Shown: positions 20,661 to 29,800 of the stretch, in pieces | Position numbering within the stretch: position 1 is the first letter of the stretch | How the letters are laid out: every line of letters begins with the position of its first letter | Assembly (NCBI GenBank): GCA_009746045.1 | Contig: RPFO01001928.1 | Coordinates: forward strand, 162,501 to 198,162 | Length of the DNA: 35,662 bases | Direction: 5' to 3' | Origin: Mesostigma viride | Lineage: Eukaryota; Streptophyta; Mesostigmatophyceae; Mesostigmatales; Mesostigmataceae | Position numbers and translations under genes: made by a program | The notes under the pieces: generated by a model | Told to the model about the DNA's origin: nothing | Seen by the model: only the letters and a program-made list of their open reading frames with translations | The model's database searches: none

Positions 20661-21237
20661 TACTAAAGTGGTTGGAGTACGGCACAGACTTCACTGTCAC
20701 ATACAATGTGCGTCATTACAAACCCCAGATGGCGAGGGCATCGTTGTCATGCGTGATGGCGAGCGTGCTAACTCGCAAACTCCCCTTTTGCAGAACTGCC
20801 TCGCACTGCATGCCCGCAAACTCAACGCATGATGGATGGCACACTCAACGTCCAATGTATGATGGACGACACAGTCAACGAATGATGATAGAAACATCAA
20901 AATTGTGATTGCACCCCTGGAAGTGGTGCTGGGGCACCCAGGCCCCACGCAGCAGCCTGGCTTTTGAAGCCGACATCTGACCGCCAGCACCTCCCTCAAT
21001 GAGAAAGACATGCTCGAAACAGCCTTGACAAGTGCGGAAAACGTGTGCTGCCTATGTACGTGCCTATGTACGTGCTAAAGTATTGGTACAAATCTTCTAC
21101 AAATGTACACACTTCTAGCGTAAGAGTATTCGCACTTTGAGCTTACCACACCTGGCATGCCAAGTAGTGTAACACCATCCACAAAACCAGTCAGGACCCA
21201 TCCGCCACGTGTAACAAGTCACACAAAGTTCACTCAC

Positions 21238-21666
21238 TAGAGCGAATCTGGCAGAGCACTCCTGGTCCCGTTGTCCCGCAGTCCACCATGGACCACGTGC
21301 CGTCCGAGGCATCAAACACTCCGCAATCGCCATCAGCATTGGGCTGGCCACTAGCCCAGTTGGTGTAGGTGGCCCGCGAGCCATCCGCTTGCCACACATA
21401 GACGCCCTCCTGAGCCTTGTCATTGATGCCGATAAAATATTGCCAGTTGATGTGCCCGGTTCGCAGATGAACTGCGCTGTTCGTGACCTCACTTGTGATT
21501 GTTACAATGTGTGCTTTGTTCATGCCATCTGGGAACCTCGAGAACCATAGATTAGGACATTGAGCAGCGACGAAATCAAATGTTGAATCAAGAAACGTAG
21601 TGGCGGTCACGCACCCAGATGCACCGTCTGGGGTCCAATTATTTGTTGGGCATCCATCGACGAACG
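21238..21666 (-). CDS. Modular secreted protein, exon 2: C-type-lectin-like module
   Basis: A 429 nt phase 1-1 exon between TTTCTGCAG (21667) and GTGAGTG (21237). It starts FVDGCPTNNWTPDGASGC, parallel to VIDGCPPGWYPDTDFGC of exon 4. It continues with FDFVAAQCPNLWF, HINWQYFIGINDKAQEG, TNWASGQPNADGDCGVFD, SDGTWSMVDCGT and VLCQI. WIGLND becomes FIGIND, and the sugar-site triad reads QPN. The four framework cysteines of a C-type lectin fold are present, plus an extra N-terminal pair. Similarity to exon 4 in boundaries, phase and N-terminal motif indicates duplication of a mini-module plus lectin-module unit. Confidence 0.85.
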
Positions 21667-21699
21667 CTGCAGAAAGCCAGTGTAATCATTGCCACGACA

Positions 21700-22146
21700 C
21701 AAAGCACAAGCAAAGGTGAGACATTAACACATTGTTGTAACACATTAACGACACACATTCACACATCAACACGCTAAGCACAAGCGAATGTGAGACATTC
21801 ACAATTTGTTGTAACACATTAACGACACACATTCACACATCAACACGCTAAGCACAAGCGAATGTGAGACATAAACACATTGTTGTAACACATTAACGAC
21901 ACACATTCACACATCAACACGCTAAGCACAAGCGAATGTGAGACATTAACACATTGTTAATTGTAACACATTAACGACACACATTCACACATCAACACGC
22001 TAAGCACAAGCGAATGTGAGACATAAACACATTGTTGTAACACATTAACGACACACATTCACACATCAACACGCTAAGCACAAGCGAATGTGAGACATTA
22101 ACACATTGTTGTAACACATTAACGACACACATTCACACATCAACAC
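21700..22146. repeat. ~74 bp tandem repeat next to the exon 2 acceptor
   Basis: About six copies of a 73-78 bp unit. Each carries AAGCACAAGCGAATGTGAGA, ACATTGTTGTAACACATTAA and CGACACACATTCACACATCA. Unit starts fall at about 21703, 21776, 21850, 21925, 22004 and 22078, and one unit has an extra TTAA duplication near 21958. The array starts about 30 bp upstream of the exon 2 acceptor. Confidence 0.9.
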
Positions 22147-22617
22147 ATTAACGTCCACTGGACACTGCATGCCATCTATAATCAGCCGACCAGGGCGGCC
22201 ATGAAAGGACTTTGACTGTATGGTCAAACTAACTTTTTAGCGCTACGATAAACTGAGATATTCGGTACACCAGACAGTCATCATGCTGCATGCCCTTGCT
22301 TCAGTCAGTACCGGCTAAAGCCAGTCCTCTTCTACTCTAGTCCTGGGTAATTAGCACAAAGCACCTCACACGGTGCAGGTGACGTACGGTAGAGCTACGA
22401 TACAAGCAGCAGACCGGCCCACTTTGAGCCCGCCCCAACATAACTATAAAATGGGCATACAGCTCAGAAAAACATACACTAATACACATAAACGAACAGT
22501 CACATAGACAGATAGACTGCATGAAAGAAACTGAATGGGGCTGAAAGATACAAAAACTAGACTGACGGACACAAAGACACCAAGAGACAAAGACCCCAAG
22601 AGACGAAGAGAAAAGAA

Positions 22618-23622
22618 GGCAAAAAGGCAAAAAAAGGCAAAAAGGCAAAAAGGCAAAAAGGCAAAAAGGCAAAAAGGCAAAAAGGCAAAAAGGCAAAAAG
22701 GCAAAAAGGCAAAAAGGCAAAAAGGCAAAAAGGCAAAAAGGCAAAAAGGCAAAAAGGCAAAAAGGCAAAAAGGCAAAAAGGCAAAAAGGCAAAAAGGCAA
22801 AAAGGCAAAAAGGCAAAAAGGCAAAAAGGCAAAAAGGCAAAAAGGCAAAAAGGCAAAAAGGCAAAAAGGCAAAAAGGCAAAAAGGCAAAAAGGCAAAAAG
22901 GCAAAAAGGCAAAAAGGCAAAAAGGCAAAAAGGCAAAAAGGCAAAAAGGCAAAAAGGCAAAAAGGCAAAAAGGCGAAAAGGCAAAAAGGCAAAAAGGCAA
23001 AAAGGCAAAAAGGCAAAAAGGCGAAAAGGCGAAAAGGCGAAAAGGCGAAAAGGCGAAAAGGCGAAAAGGCGAAAAGGCGAAAAGGCAAAAAGGCAAAAAG
23101 GCAAAAAGGCAAAAAGGCGAAAAGGCGAAAAGGCGAAAAGGCGAAAAGGCAAAAAGGCAAAAAGGCAAAAAGGCAAAAAGGCAAAAAGGCAAAAAGGCAA
23201 AAAGGCAAAAAGGCAAAAAGGCAAAAAGGCAAAAAGGCAAAAAGGCCGAAAGGCGAAAAGGCGAAAAGGCGAAAAGGCGAAAAGGCGAAAAGGCAAAAAG
23301 GCGAAAAAGGCAAAAAGGCAAAAAGGCAAAAAGGCAAAAAGGCGAAAAGGCGAAAAGGCGAAAAGGCGAAAAGGCGAAAAGGCGAAAAGGCGAAAAGGCG
23401 AAAAGGCGAAAAGGCGAAAAGGCGAAAAGGCGAAAAGGCGAAAAGGCGAAAAGGCGAAAAGGCGAAAAGGCGAAAAGGCGAAAAGGCGAAAAGGCGAAAA
23501 GGCGAAAAGGCGAAAAGGCAGAAAGGCGAAAAGGCGAAAAGGCGAAAAGGCGAAAAGGCGAAAAGGCGAAAAGGCGAAAAGGCGAAAAGGCGAAAAGGCG
23601 AAAAGGCGAAAAGGCGAAAAGA
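22618..23622 (+). repeat. 8 bp array GGCAAAAA / GGCGAAAA
   Basis: About 125 copies of an 8 bp unit over 1.0 kb. The 5' half is almost pure GGCAAAAA, the middle (22970-23340) alternates in blocks, and the 3' part is almost pure GGCGAAAA, ending in AGAGGCCAAGAGGCC variants. Because 8 is not a multiple of 3 and no stop arises in any phase, long frames are open on both strands (Lys/Arg-rich on plus, Phe/Leu/Pro-rich on minus). I do not regard these as genes. Confidence 0.95.
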
Positions 23623-24095
23623 GGCCAAGAGGCCAAGAGGCCAAGAGACCAACAGACCAAGAGACAGCAGAAAAGAGACAAAGAGGCAAGCTTAAATGAA
23701 CTTCCAAGGCAAATAGACACATGGATAGACCAATTAAAGGCACTAGGACACACCTACGCATAGATGCACATGCCCACCGACGAACTGATGCACCGACACG
23801 TAGATGCACAGATGTACACAGATGTACGTACGCGTGTACGCACGCACGCACATACGCACATACGCACATACATACGCACACACTCATGGGCCAGACACAT
23901 GCATAGAGACATGGACACATAGGGCAGACGGGACATGCAGAGGGATAAACGGGCGTATGGCCAAGATGTTATCAGCATGCATTCTAGCACACAATATATA
24001 CTTGGATATGTGTAAACCCTATGTATGTATAATGCCAAAGATGTCGAAATGGTTTCAAACTGTTTAAATTGTCAGAGCGTAAATGCATACATAGC

Positions 24096-24301
24096 AGTTA
24101 GGTTAATATTGTGCGGAAACCTTTTTGCCACTTGGGCTACTCAGGTTCCGCACAATATTACCGGCGATAACCACTCGCCGGACACTCAAGTTCACGACGT
24201 CGTGAACTTGAGTGTCCGGCGAGTGGTTATCGCCGGTAATATTGTGCGGAACCTGAGTAGCCCAAGTGGCAAAAAGGTTTCCGCACAATATTAACCTAAC
24301 T
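24096..24301. repeat. 206 bp perfect palindrome, copy 1
   Basis: Arms of 103 bp meet at CACGAC|GTCGTG (24198/24199) without a loop. It carries the variant CTACTCAGGTTCC and its complement in the other arm, as copy 2 does. Confidence 0.9.
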
Positions 24302-24537
24302 AAAACCTAGCCTCTTGGGGCGAGGACGAATCACTAGGCTCGGAACACCCGTATGCATGAATATGATCGAATATAAGCATCTCGTTGGTGCAAATATCGA
24401 TATGAATATGATCGAATATGAGCATCTCCTTGGTGCGCATATAATTAGAGCCGGGTGCCAAATCGGAACGAATTATTCCCCCAAATAATCCGCTTCCGAG
24501 TGGATTCGAACCTGCGCCCCGCAAGGATCCAGGTCTT

Positions 24538-24743
24538 AGTTAGGTTAATATTGTGCGGAAACCTTTTTGCCACTTGGGCTACTCAGGTTCCGCACAATAT
24601 TACCGGCGATAACCACTCGCCGGACACTCAAGTTCACGACGTCGTGAACTTGAGTGTCCGGCGAGTGGTTATCGCCGGTAATATTGTGCGGAACCTGAGT
24701 AGCCCAAGTGGCAAAAAGGTTTCCGCACAATATTAACCTAACT
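24538..24743. repeat. 206 bp perfect palindrome, copy 2 (central)
   Basis: Same sequence as copy 1. Its centre (24640/24641) is also the centre of the full 1,090 bp element. Confidence 0.9.
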
Positions 24744-24768
24744 AAGACCTGGATCCTTGCGGGGCGCA

Positions 24769-24779
24769 GGTTCGAATCC
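24769..24779 (+). promoter_or_regulatory. B-box-like RNA polymerase III motif
   Basis: GGTTCGAATCC matches the tRNA T-arm/B-box consensus exactly. The mirror copy lies in the left spacer on the minus strand (about 24502-24512). TAGCCCAAGTGG at 24698-24709 fits a loose A-box consensus, but 71 nt start to start is longer than usual for tRNA genes or tRNA-derived SINEs. No complete cloverleaf can be folded around it. Confidence 0.35.
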
Positions 24780-24979
24780 ACTCGGAAGCGGATTATTTGG
24801 GGGAATAATTCGTTCCGATTTGGCACCCGGCTCTAATTATATGCGCACCAAGGAGATGCTCATATTCGATCATATTCATATCGATATTTGCACCAACGAG
24901 ATGCTTATATTCGATCATATTCATGCATACGGGTGTTCCGAGCCTAGTGATTCGTCCTCGCCCCAAGAGGCTAGGTTTT

Positions 24980-25185
24980 AGTTAGGTTAATATTGTGCGG
25001 AAACCTTTTTGCCACTTGGGCTACTCGGGTTCCGCACAATATTACCGGCGATAACCACTCGCCGGACACTCAAGTTCACGACGTCGTGAACTTGAGTGTC
25101 CGGCGAGTGGTTATCGCCGGTAATATTGTGCGGAACCCGAGTAGCCCAAGTGGCAAAAAGGTTTCCGCACAATATTAACCTAACT
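24980..25185. repeat. 206 bp perfect palindrome, copy 3
   Basis: Differs from copies 1 and 2 by CTACTCGGGTTCC in place of CTACTCAGGTTCC, and the matching change is present in the opposite arm, so the palindrome stays perfect. Confidence 0.9.
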
Positions 25186-25828
25186 ATAGCATAAAGCCTT
25201 CATGGCCCGTTCCCGTTGAAACTGGGTTAAGCACTTAGTAATAGAATGAATTAGAGGACCATGATGCTACCCAGGTGATTCCTAATAATGGCGCACCTTG
25301 TGGATTGCACTTATGCCACGCACATATGTACTCGATTGCGTCCACTGCAGAGTCACAAGGAGTAACTCTCTCGTGGTCAAGCGGTATTCAGCCAGCTGCC
25401 AAACAGCTAGCAAACTACGTGCCATGCAGCACGTCGACCCACATGCACGGTGACGCTTGCTCGCCCAGACTACACGCCAACATGTACGCTGTGTCATGCA
25501 AGATGACATCTCTACATATAATGAACACGGAAAACAATCAGAGCTTTGGACTGTACCATGGACACTATATCAGAAGCAATAACAGGCATACCGTTGGACA
25601 CACACAGCGGAAACGCACTCGACTTAGGGGATCACATCCTGAGGATCCCGTCACAGAAGGGAAGAATGCAAAAGTAGATACATTTAAAAACTGGACGCAC
25701 CTCCGTTCTGGACCAGTAACACACGGTTACTAACCAAGCAATGTTTGCTGCATGACCGAAGCAGGCAAATTTGTGGTTGCTGCTAACTGAGCATCACGTC
25801 GCCAAGTAAAGTTCCGGAAGAAACTTAC

Positions 25829-25900
25829 GTGTACAGAAGCCCTCGAAGCAGATAGTAGCAGGATTAGGGCATGGAGTAGGATCAGTGGCAGTGCATGGAA
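25829..25900 (-). CDS. Modular secreted protein, exon 1 seen: four-cysteine mini-module
   Basis: A 72 nt exon between GGTTGCAG (acceptor, ending 25901) and GTAAGT (donor, 25828-). It reads VPCTATDPTPCPNPATICFEGFCT: C-x7-C-x5-C-x4-C, phase 1-1, the same design as exons 3 and 5. An acceptor precedes it, so more exons, including the signal peptide, must lie further 5' at higher coordinates. I found none before the window's end; the LTR element and arrays at 26-35.6 kb may lie in that intron. Confidence 0.65.
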
Positions 25901-26028
25901 CTGCAACCACCAAAGTACACCATATTACGGGCAACAAGTAATTTACATGACATGAAGCAACACCACCATTAACTCAAGTGAAGGCTTTCGATCCCTAACA
26001 GCAAACGAACAATCCCAGAATGTTATGC

Positions 26029-26107
26029 ATCAGAGGGGGTGAGGGGGTAAGGGGGTCAGCTAGAGGGGGTAAGGGGGTGAGGGGGTGAGGGGGTGAGCTA
26101 GGGGGGG
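26029..26107 (+). repeat. GGGGGTGA repeat, left part of a split array
   Basis: Units of GGGGGTGA and GGGGGTAA run to the left edge of the LTR element. The same repeat resumes immediately at its right edge (33574 on), so one array was split by the insertion. The 120 bp between exon 1 and this repeat shows nothing notable. Confidence 0.75.
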
Positions 26108-26112
26108 AGGGG

Positions 26113-26495
26113 AGTTATGCAACACGAAGCTTGGAATGCTTGGGCACTGCCAAATGGCGAATGTGTGCGTGAACGACGAGACACCTTGGCATTAGGATAA
26201 TGTGGCACATATACTGCTGGCCAGCCGTCAACTATGGCTGGCCAGACTTTGCGTAAGTTAAACTAACTTACTGATCCTGGACGGACTAACCTATCAGTTA
26301 CAACCTGATCTAGTCAGTCCTAACATGACAACTACAGTCCCGGTACTGAGGTACCGGCTCATCACATACTGAGTACAGCCACGTGTCCATGCCACGACTA
26401 CTCTAGTCCAGCACCGTCCCAGTGCCCAATTGGGCGCCGGCGGTGCTGGCACGTGTCCACTTAGGCTACAGGCGGGAGTCTGACTTAGACTAACT
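26113..26495 (-). repeat. 3' LTR (383 bp)
   Basis: Nearly identical to 33197-33573. It differs by a 4 bp and a 2 bp indel and a few substitutions. Read on the minus strand it begins AGTTAGTCTAAGTC and ends TTGCATAACT, so the ends are AGTTA/TAACT and not TG/CA. It contains the internal inverted repeat CTGGCCAGCCGTC ... GGCTGGCCAG. Confidence 0.9.
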
Positions 26496-26878
26496 CCCAC
26501 TTTAAGTTTTCTTTGGGTTTCAACAGAAACACACATAGCCATCAAATGGACGCAGCCATTCCCAATGCCTTAAAAAACTGTCAGATAACCTACTAGGACC
26601 CAAAGGTCACCTCACACATGTACAAGAGATGCATTAAAAAGGCCCCATGTCTCAAGCATGGTTTCTTAACTGAGTGAGATGGGTGCTCCAGGCCCCAGCA
26701 TGTCATGGTCATCCAAACAAGTGTCTCACAAAATTTTATTCAATAAATAACACATTCATCATGTCCCAACTTTCTAGACCAGTGCTTCTCACTGTCAGAA
26801 AACTACCCAGCTGCCACTGCAGCCTTTCAGCTGCAGTATTAGGCAGGGGGTCATGGGCTAACATGTACAATGTGCCAG

Positions 26879-29800
26879 TCACTTCAGACTGTAACCAGGG
26901 TTCATCAACCCATACAAGACCTGGTATTGTGGTCCTGCTGCTTGTGGCACCTTGGTCAGTGCATCTGCAGCATTGTCTTTGTCCCTGACGTGGGCTTTAG
27001 ACTCCAGGTACTTGCATTCCTGTTTTAGCACAATCCAATCCAGGTCCGAGTGTACAGCCAAAGGATTGGCAAGGAAAGAGATGATAGATTGAGAGTCAGT
27101 CAGCAAATGTGCTTTCACTCCTGCAGAGCTACCAGCCTGGTGTTGAAGCCAGACCAGCAAGTGATTGAGATACCTTGCATGCAAGACAGAAGATACCACA
27201 GCCCTGCATTCAGCTACATTGCTACTCACAGCTTTCCTCTTGTGCAATCTACTGAACCAGGAGACTAGTGACTTCTTCCCACCTTGGTTATGCAGGAAAA
27301 ACAATCCAGCCTCTCTGGCTTGAACCTTGGTAACTACCCTGGACTCCATTGAACTATCCATCATGCACGTGATGTGAATGGGAGTAAACAGGTCCAGTGA
27401 GTGAAGCATCAAAGGTGGACCATCATGCAACAACTGCTTGATTGCCCGTGCTCCTACCTCCTGTAGTACCTCATCATCTACCCTGCTCACAAAAGCCAGG
27501 TGGGGTGCACATGTAGCACATAGCCAACCAAGCTTGCCTCTAATGGTAGGGCACATGTCAGGGGTGATGTGAACAGGCAGGACATCCAGACAAGACTTAA
27601 TGTATTCAGCAGAGGCCTGCATGGAACAAACCCAGCTGCCCTGCTGCTGCAGCAACTCAAGCATCATGCCACAGAACTTGACTGGCTCCTTGCCCAGCTC
27701 TAGCTGCTTGCCAATCTCAAAACTGGCAGACACCTGAGCTATGAAAGCATCCACTGCAGCTCTAGGACCTGAGATTAACTGATCATCCCCATGCCAGACA
27801 AACATCATCATTCCATCAGGGTGTGGGATGACAAACAGGCAAGGGTCAATGTCATCATAGGTGGCCCCTAGCTTCATGAATACCTCCTGTGCAGACAGCC
27901 TAAAAATTTTTGGAGCTGACTGCAACCCTTCAACCCCCAGGTTTGGCCTCAACAAGGGTTGAACAATATCCCTGTGCCACACCTTAGGAGTATTCACCAC
28001 GTATACCTGACCTCTCCAGACCTGCTGTGCTATGGCAGGGTCCCCCTTTAGAAAGGCTCTTTTGATATCTGTGGCTTTACACACATAATCCTTCCCTGTA
28101 TTAAGCTGATGCAAAAACAAGGAAAGCAACACCTTGAGAGACGTTTGCTGAATACCAGGAGTATAAAGCTCAGCCTCTGTCAGCTCTGTAGAGCCCCTGA
28201 ACTCAGTAACACATGGCCTAGCATGGAAAATGGGTGGTCCCCCATCAGCCTGAGGTTTATGCTTGCACACAAACTTTAACCTTAGCTTCTTGGCTCCAGC
28301 TGGCATAGCATCAAGAGGAGTCACAGGTGGTGTGTGTGTGGGACTACGTGCATCTGGAACAACCCACTCCTCCCTGGCTTTGGTAAAAGCCTCAAGCCAC
28401 TTAAGAAACCCAATCTGCGTCTGGCAGTCCCGTACAATATCATCATAGGACAGGGGAGACATGGATGCAACATCCCATCTACCAAGCCCAAACGCTGAAG
28501 GGTGTAGCTTTTGAGAGTGTATGAGGTCCTCCACACACGGTTCCTGACCTGGGAGGTACTTGGGCTTAACTGCATTGATGGCAGCATCCAACCCAGTGCT
28601 AATCTGGCTCAAAGGGATTTTAAAATGATCTAGAGGCACCTGTCCTACCCCTGCCACACTCAACCTCCCAGCTGAGATGACAACACCAGGGTAAGATACA
28701 AAAGGTTCCCCTAACAGGGCATTCCCTGAGTAACCCTCAACCACCTGAAATGGAGTGGGCATACCCAAGATTTGAATGCTCACCTGACCTTTGACCTGCA
28801 TTTTGGTTTTGCCTGAAAAATCTGACACTCTAGCCCATGGTGAGGCCTTCATTTTCAGACCAGATACAGCTTCTGCACTGATGATACTCACCTGTGCTTG
28901 GGTGTCTACAGCCAAAATACTAGGATCTTGACCTGCATCCCCTACAGCATTGACCTGTGCTGTACCTGTTGCCACAACTGCTTTAGTGTTGTGTGCCTTG
29001 TGCAAGGCCTTAAGAATCTCAGCAAATGACTTCCTGGGAACGACAGGATCTGCTCTATTTTGTGACTCCTCCAGGTGTGAGGGAGGTGCTACCTGCTGCT
29101 CACCCTGTGCACCGTCCTCCTGCCCAGGTGGACTATTGGGTTGTAGTGGGGCTGCACTACTGAGGAACACAGGAGCTTCTACTGTGGTACTAGTGCTTGC
29201 ATCAATGACGTCCTTAGCCAATTCATTGGGTGAGATCAATCCACCAGACTCCTGCTCTGAATCCATGTCCAAGAATTCTACCCCTGACACGTCTGCCAGT
29301 GGTGGGTAATAAAGCTTGAGTCTATGCTTGCTGACCACACGCTCTCTGTCATGTTGTATAGTGACTGCAGTCCCTTCTTCATGAATTTTGGTGACTACAG
29401 CTGGACCGTGCCATCTGGCAGAGTGTGCTCTTCCTCTGTCACCCTCTCTGAAAAACAACACATGGTCCCCCACTTCAAACACAGGCCTGGCATTATTTTT
29501 GTCTTTCTTTGCCAGCAACTTGGCTAAGTGCTGCCTTTGTGTGTTGTAGTGAGTGTGTACCTCTGAAGCATAGCTGCCTGACTGAAGGCCAGTTGGGGTG
29601 ATTTCCCCAAAAGGTGAGGACATTATTGGTTTGGCGTTTAGCTGGGTAGTCACCCCTGCTGCCCAAGATGCCCTGTCAGCATAGCTACCAGAGTCAGCCA
29701 ACCTGGATGGCATTTTTCTTATCACATCCCTGATGGCTCTCATGGTACGTTCTACCAACCCCTGACGTTCATGATCTTGAGCCCCAGACACTTCTATCTT

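Larger units (their letters stand above)
17970..21237 (-). other. Intron 2 of the modular gene
   Basis: About 3.27 kb from the exon 2 donor (GTGAGTG at 21237) to the exon 3 acceptor. It contains the GGGC/GGGT arrays (18787-19505) and the ~95 bp tandem repeat (20281-20660). The stretches 18000-18780, 19510-20280 and 20660-21230 hold nothing I can name. Confidence 0.65.
24096..25185. mobile_element. Palindrome of palindromes (foldback element), 1,090 bp
   Basis: Three 206 bp palindromes (24096-24301, 24538-24743, 24980-25185), each centred on CACGACGTCGTG, are separated by two 236 bp spacers that are inverse copies of each other. The whole is thus one palindrome centred at 24640/24641. Ends are AGTTAGGTTAATATTGTG and its inverse. 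ATAGC flanks both sides directly (24091-24095 and 25186-25190), a 5 bp target-site duplication, so the unit moved as a whole. It encodes no transposase and must be non-autonomous, or be mobilised by an unknown enzyme. Frames of 61, 74 and 93 codons inside are mirrored on both strands and have no recognisable domain. Confidence 0.9.
21667..25828 (-). other. Intron 1 (first intron seen) of the modular gene
   Basis: About 4.16 kb between the exon 1 donor (GTAAGTT at 25828) and the exon 2 acceptor. It contains the 74 bp repeat, the 8 bp array and the 1,090 bp palindrome. Segments 22150-22610, 23625-24090 (which includes an imperfect ACGCACAT-type run at 23830-23885) and 25191-25828 show no gene. 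Confidence 0.6.

Noticed and set aside
22535-23695. Long Lys/Arg-rich plus frame and Phe/Leu/Pro-rich minus frames
   Set aside because: They are translations of the 8 bp array, open in several frames on both strands.
24097-25188. Repeated 61-, 74- and 93-codon frames present identically on both strands
   Set aside because: They mirror each other because the DNA is palindromic; no domain, and the same peptide is read on both strands.
25275-25733. 152-codon plus frame
   Set aside because: No recognisable motif or splice context; lies inside an intron of the minus-strand gene.
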